From contig JASHON010000076.1 of the NCBI GenBank assembly GCA_030041095.1, positions 1-40,440 on the forward strand: 40,440 nucleotides of DNA, given 5' to 3'. How positions within the stretch are numbered: position 1 is the stretch's first letter; every line of letters begins with the position of its first letter. Shown one piece after another: positions 34,250 to 40,440 of this stretch. The DNA is from Terriglobia bacterium (GTDB lineage Bacteria > Acidobacteriota > Terriglobia > UBA7540). The notes under the pieces are model-generated. The model saw nothing but the letters and a program-made list of their open reading frames with translations, ran no database searches and was not told the DNA's origin. The translations under genes were made by a program, and so were the position numbers.

Positions 34250-35278
34250 ATGGCTAAAGTGATTAAAGGGGTTGCTCGCCCAAAGCGTTCGCGCGCGGAG
34301 GTGGAGGCCGAGTTTGCAGACATCCGGAAAGAAAGTGAGGCTGAACGTGAAACAGCCGGGACCAAGGCCGACGAATCATCGCGTCTGAAGGACGCCGAAG
34401 TTCGGCAGGCGGTTGAGGGACTCACCGCCGAAGATTTAGTCCACAGAATGTCTGACTTGAGTATCGAGATCGGCCGGGCCCTGTCGGAAGTGTCGGAGAA
34501 GCTCGTTAGTGAGTTAAGCACTCTCAACCAAGTTCGCGATGCCGTCGTGCTTGAGCGGAAGGAGTTAGAGCGCCTGCACAAGATTGACGTCGCGGCAACC
34601 GCCCTGGACCAACTCGTGCAGGACTATTCTCGCCAAAAGGAGGCGCTGGCTGCGGAGGTGGCCGCCCAGCGCGAAGCGTGGGAAGGGGAGCTACAGCAGA
34701 AAGAGCGTGAGCGAAGGGACCTGGAAGAGAATCTGAAGAAACAGCGGCAGAGAGAAATGGAAGACTACGAATATAGGAAAAATCTCGATCGGAAGAAGGA
34801 ACGAGATCAGTACGAAGAGCAAGTGAAGTTGCTCGAAAGACAGAATCGCGAGAAGCAAGAAGCGCTTGAAAAGAGTTGGCAACAGCGTGACGCGCTCCTC
34901 AAGGAAAAGGAAGAAGAATTCGCACGGCTCAAGAAGGAATCCGAAGAATTCCCTGCGCGATTGAAGAAGGAGGCGGACTTGGCGGTTGCGGAGGCCATCC
35001 GGGCCACCCAGCAGCGATTCGAGCAGGAGATAATCTTGCTTAAGAAAGAAAACGAGTCCGAGAAGCGACTCGCGGCTCTTCAGATCAAGACGCTTCAGGA
35101 GGAGGTATCACGCTCCGCTGCCCAGGTGACCGGCCTTCAGAAGCAGGCAGACGAAGCCAAGCAACAGGTTCAAGAAATCGCTGTAAGGGCCATCGAGGGC
35201 GCCTCCGGCGCCAAGGCTCTCGCCCACATCAACGAGATTGCAATGGAGCAGGCACGCCGCCATCCTCCCCAACCCTGA
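34250..35278 (+). CDS. Large cytoplasmic coiled-coil protein of unknown function
   Basis: A 342-residue protein without signal peptide or membrane helix. A basic head (residues 1-15, KGVARPKRSRAE) precedes a segment with LSEVSEKLVSELSTLNQVRD and ERKELERLHKIDVAATALDQ (~residues 70-125), then a long Glu/Lys/Arg-rich coiled coil to about residue 310. Related proteins occur in cyanobacteria and other phyla as myosin-like hypotheticals. The TAGGAGG ribosome binding site is seven bases before the ATG, so it is probably well translated. No operon partner. It could be structural or DNA-associated, but nothing proves it. Confidence 0.65.
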   Translation: MAKVIKGVARPKRSRAEVEAEFADIRKESEAERETAGTKADESSRLKDAEVRQAVEGLTAEDLVHRMSDLSIEIGRALSEVSEKLVSELSTLNQVRDAVVLERKELERLHKIDVAATALDQLVQDYSRQKEALAAEVAAQREAWEGELQQKERERRDLEENLKKQRQREMEDYEYRKNLDRKKERDQYEEQVKLLERQNREKQEALEKSWQQRDALLKEKEEEFARLKKESEEFPARLKKEADLAVAEAIRATQQRFEQEIILLKKENESEKRLAALQIKTLQEEVSRSAAQVTGLQKQADEAKQQVQEIAVRAIEGASGAKALAHINEIAMEQARRHPPQP

Positions 35279-35374
35279 GGGCACAGACCTTCTACAAGCA
35301 CGCACGGCCCGCACCTTCCGGGAATGTCAGGCTATGCAGCATCGAGGCGAGGATAAGGACTACGGCCGCGTGGC

Positions 35375-35944
35375 CTAAGGCAGTGAATTGCCTGTGCGGC
35401 GGAGCAGGCGCTGCCAGCCCACAATCATGTAGTGGATCCCGGAGATGACCGTCATAACCCCCGCCAGATAGATGCAACTTTGAAGTACAACGGAGTTGAT
35501 TAGAGGAACATGGGCCTTCCATCCCACGGAGGCGAGAACCGCGGCGAGCTGGCTAAACGTGGATGCTTTACCCGCCAGCGTCGGGGGAAGCGGCTGATAT
35601 CCTGAAAACAGCATGACCAGCGCAGCCCCTCCTACGATCACTCCGTCGCGGATCAGCACGAGCCACGTCAGCCACCACGGCAGCGATCCGCAGAATGCCA
35701 GAATCAAATACGCAGCGCTCATGAGGATCTTGTCAGCGATGGGATCGAGAGTCACTCCCAGCGCGCTCTGCTGATGCAGTTTCCGGGCGGCCCAACCGTC
35801 GGCAAGATCAGAGACTGCCGCGAGCAGAGCTACCACCAGCGCCGCGTCATAGCGCCCTTCAAGCGCCGCAATGGCAAAGATCGGCGCGAAAATCAATCGC
35901 AGGATGGTGATCTGGTTGGGAATCGTCAAGATGCGCGCCAACAT
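35375..35944 (-). CDS. pgsA: CDP-diacylglycerol-glycerol-3-phosphate 3-phosphatidyltransferase-like protein
   Basis: An integral membrane enzyme of about 189 residues with five to six helices. The CDP-alcohol phosphotransferase motif is complete: SDLADGWAARKL, then GVTLDPIADK, giving the two Asp pairs that bind metal and CDP. The opening TIPNQITILRLIFAPIF is typical of PgsA. It would make phosphatidylglycerol phosphate in the inner membrane. The start is uncertain: ATG 35944 is preferred because the family begins here, while 35998 adds 18 residues. The gene ends close to an IS21 fragment on its upstream side. Confidence 0.85.
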   Translation of the reverse strand: MLARILTIPNQITILRLIFAPIFAIAALEGRYDAALVVALLAAVSDLADGWAARKLHQQSALGVTLDPIADKILMSAAYLILAFCGSLPWWLTWLVLIRDGVIVGGAALVMLFSGYQPLPPTLAGKASTFSQLAAVLASVGWKAHVPLINSVVLQSCIYLAGVMTVISGIHYMIVGWQRLLRRTGNSLP

Positions 35945-36017
35945 AGCCTTGAGGCCACAATATAGAAGCCCGGCGGCACGAATGTCAAATATCGCCAAAT
36001 ACGGTTTGGGGCAGCTC

Positions 36018-36235
36018 TGTGCTTACCTGATACCCGCACCGGCGTCGGCCGCCACGAGCCTGACCTGAACCGCACTTATCATGAGCTGGCCATGCGCTAC
36101 GGCGCGGCCCTACAGGCCCCGCGACAAAGCCAAGGCGGAAAATCGTGTGCTTCTGACGGAGCGTGGGGTGGTGGCTGCGCTCCGCCATCGCCGTTTCTTC
36201 AGTGTCGGGGAACTGTACCCTCACTGGCCAACGGG
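36018..36235 (+). pseudogene. Degraded 3' part of an IS21-family transposase (IstA)
   Basis: Two plus-strand frames together give an IstA-like C-terminal core. The first reads [19 protein letters not shown]. The second continues [13 protein letters not shown], then [18 protein letters not shown]. In IstA the equivalent region is EPDxNxTYxELAxHYG, then PRDKAKVE with the last DDE glutamate, then ARLRHRxFFSLxEL. The frame shift falls between YGAALQA and PRDKAKAE, where a few codons are missing. No start, no upstream DDE residues and no IstB are visible, so it is a relic. The following ~90 bases to 36328 hold nothing clear. Confidence 0.7.
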
Positions 36236-36328
36236 TCGAAATTCGCTCGACGGCAACGACAACCCTTCTTTCCACTGGGCTTGGAAATCTGCCAAAGAGC
36301 AAAGACGCCGGATTCCCAAGTGAACCAT

Positions 36329-36832
36329 CTAACCGGCGACCATTCGCCGCACGTCCTTCAACAGGACGAAGAGATGCATCGGATCAGTGGGAGACGGAAC
36401 GAAATCGAATCGCTGGTAGAAGTTCCTGGCGGCCTCGTCTTTTGCGTGAACGGCAAGGGCACGAATGCAGGCAATGTCTGCCGCATGCAACGTGCGCAGC
36501 ATGGCATCTTTCAAAAGCGCCTGGCCAATCCCCTTGCCCTGCCAGCGCCGATCTACCGCGAGCCGCGCCAGCAGCATGATCGGCGCCGGATGGCGTGCGA
36601 GCCCCTTGGTTAATCGCTCGGGTGCTTCCTCCCGCATGACTTGGCCGACGGCAAGGCTATAGTAGCCAACAACGGTATCGCCCACGACTCCGAGATACGT
36701 TTGCGCTGCGCCGGCCTGCTGGTTCTGCAAGGCGTATCGCAGAAGATAGCGGTTCAACTCATCCCGGCCGCAATCGAATTCCTCCAGGCGATGATCGGGG
36801 GGGAGCTTTTCGATGCGGTGGCCGGCGGTCAC
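36329..36832 (-). CDS. GNAT-family acetyltransferase, probable TacT/AtaT-like toxin
   Basis: A 167-residue GNAT protein. The acetyl-CoA loop is RRWQGKGIGQALLKDAM, and the C-terminal part has NFYQRFDFVPSP with the likely catalytic Tyr. The opening LEEFDCGRDELNRYL is typical of the toxin subgroup paired with DUF1778 antitoxins. Such toxins acetylate the amino group of charged tRNAs and stop translation. The GTG start at 36832 shares GTGA with the antitoxin stop codon, which supports a toxin-antitoxin operon. The protein appears intact. Confidence 0.83.
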   Translation of the reverse strand: MTAGHRIEKLPPDHRLEEFDCGRDELNRYLLRYALQNQQAGAAQTYLGVVGDTVVGYYSLAVGQVMREEAPERLTKGLARHPAPIMLLARLAVDRRWQGKGIGQALLKDAMLRTLHAADIACIRALAVHAKDEAARNFYQRFDFVPSPTDPMHLFVLLKDVRRMVAG

Positions 36833-37104
36833 TGACCAGATCCGGCGTCGAAGAATCCCGGTTTTTTCAAGAGCCGCTCAAGGCGAGGAAGGGGACGAGC
36901 TGGAGCATCGAGAGCAGCAAGGAAGGCTTTCCACTGTTTGTCGTTCAACGTGAAGGTCCTGCGATCCGCAAGCGTCTCATCCGCGCGCGCCAAGGCGCTT
37001 TCCAGCACAAATTCACTCACCGAGCGATGAGAAGTCGCTGCCGCTGCCTGAATCGTCCGCTTGGCATGGCGAGTAACGACCGGTAGGACCCGGCCTGGTA
37101 ACAA
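36829..37104 (-). CDS. DUF1778-type antitoxin (TacA/AtaR-like), doubtful 5' end
   Basis: The 91-residue product matches the family from HAKRTIQAAAATSHRSVSEF through ALARADETLADRRTFTL and QWKAFLAALDAP to RLLKKPGFFDAG. The first part should form a ribbon-helix-helix DNA-binding fold and the tail should neutralise the GNAT toxin. The start is odd. Only a TTG at 37104 is available in frame, without a ribosome binding site. The first strand reads GRVLPVVTRHAKRT, where the family usually has a sequence like RLNLRVTxxAKRT. The frame stays open upstream without an ATG. The 5' end may be a rearrangement junction. Confidence 0.7.
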   Translation of the reverse strand: MLPGRVLPVVTRHAKRTIQAAAATSHRSVSEFVLESALARADETLADRRTFTLNDKQWKAFLAALDAPARPLPRLERLLKKPGFFDAGSGQ

Positions 37105-37381
37105 GTGGAGCGAAAGGCGGCCGCATAGGAGCGAGGAGTGACGATCCGAGCTTACTGCCGGACAGGACGGCCCGCGAGTGGCCGAAAGATCGGGCCCAGA
37201 CTCGAGGGTCGCGTCCGGTTACGGAATGAAGTGGGAGGGCGCGCGGATAGGAGGCTGCAAGGGAGCGGCTAGGGTTAGGCTGACGGATGTCCAGGGTGTA
37301 AGACATTGCGCCGAAGTGACCGCGTCAACGCTCTAAATTTGAAAACGGCAGTTGCAAATTCTTTGGAACTTTGAGACACTC

Positions 37382-37400
37382 CTTATCGTATTGCGATAAG
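37382..37400 (+). promoter_or_regulatory. Perfect palindrome before padR, candidate autoregulatory operator
   Basis: CTTATCG-TATTG-CGATAAG, a perfect 7-bp inverted repeat with 5-nt spacer, ends eight bases before the padR ATG and touches its ribosome binding site AGAGGA. A TTGGAA at about 37361-37366 may be the -35 box. The upstream stretch 37105-37360 holds no gene or other feature I can support. Confidence 0.55.
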
Positions 37401-37408
37401 AGGACGCG

Positions 37409-37741
37409 ATGAGGCAAAAACGTACTGATCTTCTGCGCGGAACTCTCGATCTGCTGGTGTTGAAAGCAATTTCCCTGGAGCCTTTGCACGGAGTCGCCAT
37501 CTCCCGGCGCATCACGCAAATCACCCAAGGGGCCTTTCAGGTGAGTTTTGGTTCGCTTTTCCCCTCCTTGCACCGCATGGAGGAAAGAGGATGGGTGGAA
37601 GCCGAGTGGCGCGCGTCAGAGAACAACCGCCGCGCCAAATATTACCGGCTGACTTCTGCAGGGCGTGCCCAACTCAAAGCTGAAGAGCGGCAGTGGAACC
37701 AGGTGGTGAAGATCATGGCGGCGGCCGTTCAATCCACGTGA
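37409..37741 (+). CDS. PadR-family transcriptional regulator
   Basis: A 110-residue winged-helix protein of the small PadR type. It opens RTDLLRGTLDLLVLKAISLE, then the recognition region FQVSFGSLFPSLHRMEERGW and the wing ASENNRRAKYYRLTSAGRAQL, followed by a dimerisation helix. In Acidobacteriota such genes commonly stand just before ADOP permease genes, as here with a six-base gap. It likely represses the pair by binding the palindrome at 37382-37400. The inducing signal is unknown. Confidence 0.9.
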   Translation: MRQKRTDLLRGTLDLLVLKAISLEPLHGVAISRRITQITQGAFQVSFGSLFPSLHRMEERGWVEAEWRASENNRRAKYYRLTSAGRAQLKAEERQWNQVVKIMAAAVQST

Positions 37742-37747
37742 GACCGG

Positions 37748-40420
37748 ATGGGACGCATCATGTCAAAGCGAATTCTGAGCTTATTTCGGAACCTTTTTCG
37801 CAAGCGCGCAGTCGAGCAAGAACTCGACGACGAGCTCCGTTCATCGGTGGAAGTGCTGACTCAGGAGAAGATGAAACAGGGACTTTCGCAACCGGAAGCA
37901 CGGCGAGAGGCGCTCATCGAACTCGGTGGGATCGAGCAAGTGAAGGAAGAGGTGCGCGCGGCAAGGGCCGGGCGCTTTCTGGAGGATCTCGCCCGGGACA
38001 TCCGTTTCGCATTCCGCACCCTGGCCAAATCTCCCGGTTTCACGACAGTCGCAGTCCTTACCCTCGCCCTCGGTATTGGCGGCACCAGCACCGTCTTCAG
38101 TTGGATTGGTTCAACCTTGCTGAATCCTATTCCGGGCATCGCAGACACCAGCGACCTGGTGAGTGTGATGCGGGGGACGATCAGCGAGCATCCTACGCCT
38201 CCGTTTTCTTATCCGGACTACGTCGACTTGCGGCGCCACAATCGAAGCTTTTCGGGCCTGATGGCCTATCACGATGATTTCGTGTCGCTCACCGGTACCC
38301 GCAAACCTGAACGAATTTACGGCGCGCTGACCTCCGCCAATTACTTCAAGGTGCTCGGTGTCAAGCCCGTTCTGGGGCGCGGCTTCCTGCCGGAAGACGA
38401 AACCTCGCCGGGAGGCGCTCCAATCGTGGTGATCAGTTACGCGTTCTGGCGAAGCCATTTCGCTTCAGATCCCTCCGCAGTCGGCCGCACGCTTCAGATT
38501 AACCGGCATAACTACACCGTGGTCGGTGTCGCTCCACCGCATTTCCAGGGGTGCACGACAGGGCTCCGCGACGACGTCTGGATTCCGCTGGTGATGGACC
38601 GCGAAGTTTGGGGCTTTAACCGGCTCGAAGAACGCGGTATTTTTTGGCTCACCGTGCTGGGAAGACTGCGGACGGGCGTCACTCGCGAGCAGGCCACGGC
38701 AGAAATGAATCCGCTGATGCAGCAGATCGCCGCCAGCACTCCCAACATCGAGCGAGGTCCCAACCAGATCACGCTGGATCCGCTCTGGCGCTCGCCTTTT
38801 GGGGCCAACGTCTATCTCTATCGAACGCTGCCGTTGCTGCTGGGTCTGGCGACGGTTCTGTTGCTGCTGGCGTGCACCAACGTCGCCAATCTGCTGCTGG
38901 TGCGGCTGGTGCCGCGCAGGAGAGAGATTGCCCTGCGCCTGGCCATGGGAGCCAGCCGACTACAACTGGTGCGCCAGTTGATGATCGAAAGCCTCGTGCT
39001 TGCCCTGGCTGGCGGTGGCGTCGCGATGCTGCTGACCAACTGGAGTGCGGGGACGTTTGCCAGCTTCTTTCCACCCACCGCGTTGCCGCTCACGATCAAC
39101 GGCCACGCCAGCCGTGGCGTGATGCTGGCCATACTCGCCCTCGCGGTTCTGGCCGCGGTCGTTTTCGGGACACTTCCGGCGCTGCGCACGTCGCATCTCG
39201 CTCCGGCGGCCGTGCTGAAAGAAGAGGAGGCCAGGGTGTCCGGTGGCATCCACCGCTCGCGGCTATCCAGGACCATGGTGGTGGCTCAGATTGCTCTCTC
39301 CCTGCTTCTGTTGATCGCGGCCGGCCTCCTCACTCGCAGCTTTGAGAAGGAACAAAGCGCCGACCCCGGTTTCGATCCGAATCATGTTCTGCTCGCTTCC
39401 TACGATCTTGGGTCGGTTGGCAACACGCGTGTGCAAGGAATCGCGTTTGACCGGCAACTCCTCGACCGGCTACGCGCGTTGCCCGGGGTCAAGTCCGCCG
39501 CGCTGGCCGACTTCTCGCCTCTCAGCCTCACGACGATTCACAGCGACGATGTGCTGCCCGAAGGCTACGTCCCCCGGCCTCATGAATCGATGGAAATCAA
39601 CAGAGCCGTTGTCAGCCCTGGCTACTTTCAAACCTTGCGCACTCCCCTCGTAGCGGGGCGCGGCTTTACGGACCATGACAGCCAACAGTCCCAGCCGGTC
39701 GCCATCGTCAACCAGGAATTTTGCCGACGTTACTGGCCGGGGCAGGATGCAGTCGGCAAAAAGGTCACCATCTACGGCCAGGCTCGGGCGGTGGTTGGTG
39801 TGGCTCGAAACGCCAAATATCGGCTTCTGCGCTACGGCCCGGAGCCGGTGATTTACCTCCCGATCTATCAGGACTATTACGGCCAGTTGACCATCCATGT
39901 GCGTGTCGCGGGCGACCCGGGAGCCTTTGCCGCCGCCGTCCACAGAACCGTTGCCGAGATGAATCCTCGCCTTCCCCTGTTCGATGTGACCACGCTCAAG
40001 GCCAGTATGCAGTTTGGAAGCGTCTTCGAGCGGCTGGCGGCAACGCTAGTGGGTTCGTTTGGATTTCTCGCTCTCGTCCTGGCCGCGATTGGCATTTACG
40101 GTGTGGTCGCATTTGCCACTCGTCAGCGAACGCACGAAATCGGCATCCGCATGGCGCTGGGGGCACAGAGGAGCGACGTTCTCAAGATGGTCCTCATCCA
40201 GGGGTTCAAGCTGACTTTAGTGGGCGTCGCCTTCGGCATTGCTGGTGCACTGGCGCTGACGCGTTTCCTGGCAAGCTTGCTCTATGGCGTCAAGCCCACC
40301 GATCCGCTGACGTTCGCGGCAGTATCGCTGCTTCTCACCGGCGTTGCGCTGCTCGCATGTTGGATTCCCGCCCGGCGAGCGGCGAAGGTCGATCCGATGG
40401 TGGCCTTGAGACATGAGTAG
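37748..40420 (+). CDS. ADOP-type duplicated MacB/FtsX-like permease
   Basis: A complete 890-residue protein with the layout of acidobacterial duplicated orphan permeases. An N-terminal cytosolic segment (about residues 1-75, with EQELDDELRSSVEVLTQEKM) is followed by two repeats, each of one membrane helix, a MacB-type periplasmic domain and an FtsX-like three-helix bundle. The first bundle has LLACTNVANLLLVRLVPRRR and LRLAMGASRLQLVRQLMIES. The second has YGVVAFATRQRTHEIGIRMA and ALGAQRSDVLKMVL. No ATPase gene is adjacent, which is why these are called orphan. The role is probably efflux or lipoprotein/peptide handling, not shown. An alternative start is ATG 37760. Confidence 0.9.
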   Translation: MGRIMSKRILSLFRNLFRKRAVEQELDDELRSSVEVLTQEKMKQGLSQPEARREALIELGGIEQVKEEVRAARAGRFLEDLARDIRFAFRTLAKSPGFTTVAVLTLALGIGGTSTVFSWIGSTLLNPIPGIADTSDLVSVMRGTISEHPTPPFSYPDYVDLRRHNRSFSGLMAYHDDFVSLTGTRKPERIYGALTSANYFKVLGVKPVLGRGFLPEDETSPGGAPIVVISYAFWRSHFASDPSAVGRTLQINRHNYTVVGVAPPHFQGCTTGLRDDVWIPLVMDREVWGFNRLEERGIFWLTVLGRLRTGVTREQATAEMNPLMQQIAASTPNIERGPNQITLDPLWRSPFGANVYLYRTLPLLLGLATVLLLLACTNVANLLLVRLVPRRREIALRLAMGASRLQLVRQLMIESLVLALAGGGVAMLLTNWSAGTFASFFPPTALPLTINGHASRGVMLAILALAVLAAVVFGTLPALRTSHLAPAAVLKEEEARVSGGIHRSRLSRTMVVAQIALSLLLLIAAGLLTRSFEKEQSADPGFDPNHVLLASYDLGSVGNTRVQGIAFDRQLLDRLRALPGVKSAALADFSPLSLTTIHSDDVLPEGYVPRPHESMEINRAVVSPGYFQTLRTPLVAGRGFTDHDSQQSQPVAIVNQEFCRRYWPGQDAVGKKVTIYGQARAVVGVARNAKYRLLRYGPEPVIYLPIYQDYYGQLTIHVRVAGDPGAFAAAVHRTVAEMNPRLPLFDVTTLKASMQFGSVFERLAATLVGSFGFLALVLAAIGIYGVVAFATRQRTHEIGIRMALGAQRSDVLKMVLIQGFKLTLVGVAFGIAGALALTRFLASLLYGVKPTDPLTFAAVSLLLTGVALLACWIPARRAAKVDPMVALRHE

Positions 40421-40440
40421 GGGTCCGCAAGGCCGCGAAT

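Noticed and set aside
34250-35278. Phage tail tape-measure or phage structural protein
   Set aside because: There are no neighbouring phage genes and the protein is too short, so a cellular coiled-coil protein is more likely.
37013-37306. Minus-strand frame upstream of the antitoxin that might be its true N-terminus
   Set aside because: It is in another frame, lacks ribbon-helix-helix features and would need a frameshift, so I keep it only as a possible sign of damage.
38644-39345. Second open frame within the ADOP permease gene
   Set aside because: Frame +1 shadow of a strongly supported permease, Gly/Arg-rich and without a domain.

Overview
The window reads as a chromosomal segment of an Acidobacteriota bacterium, probably of the Koribacter/Solibacter/Terriglobia side. 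The assignment is inferred from gene families: a PadR regulator next to an 890-residue duplicated MacB/FtsX-type permease of the acidobacterial orphan-permease (ADOP) kind, a membrane-anchored regulator with an N-terminal domain common in this phylum, a small secreted coiled-coil protein typical of it, and a cytochrome b-cytochrome c fusion next to a Rieske protein. No rRNA, tRNA, CRISPR array or intact prophage was seen.

Layout. 1-5664 (+): the 3' end of a probable GH27 alpha-galactosidase, a secreted TPR protein, then a sugar cluster (xylose-isomerase-like TIM barrel, Gfo/Idh/MocA oxidoreductase, xylulokinase-like FGGY kinase). 5668-11687 (+): DinG-like helicase, QueD, mreBCD and mutM. 11672-17368 (-): a tight run of transporters, MFS then EamA then two ATPase/permease pairs of ABC-2 type joined by ATGA/GTGA stop-start overlaps. 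17564-21386 (-): an energy block with Rieske protein, cytochrome b-c fusion, and atpZ-atpI-atpB-atpE without F1 genes. 21656-28242: two DsbA-like thiol oxidoreductases sharing an unassigned N-terminal domain, a membrane-anchored regulator, an alpha/beta hydrolase (-), and a CCA-adding enzyme. 28257-33579 (+): the replication-origin region dnaA - putative oriC - dnaN - gyrB, with no recF between dnaN and gyrB. 33600-35944: a secreted coiled-coil protein (-), a large cytoplasmic coiled-coil protein (+) and PgsA (-). 36018-37104: a small accessory patch with a frameshifted IS21-type transposase fragment and a GNAT/DUF1778 toxin-antitoxin pair whose antitoxin has a doubtful 5' end. 37382-40420 (+): PadR with a perfect palindrome just before its start, then the ADOP permease.

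Between genes there are two kinds of repeated DNA. One is degenerate DNA with a strict 7-nt period (219-245, 353-390, 490-534 inside a coding sequence, 2951-3000, 10661-10803). The other is palindromic REP-like elements (10711-10749, 23834-23964, 26651-26711). Several short perfect inverted repeats lie at likely promoters (8004-8021, 19314-19330, 21499-21519, 37382-37400).

I do not see a clear new multi-gene defence or biosynthetic system. The strongest unexplained signals are the 7-nt-period DNA, the duplicated unknown domain in the DsbA-like pair, the bc complex beside the Fo genes with an apparently leaderless atpZ, and the compact origin.
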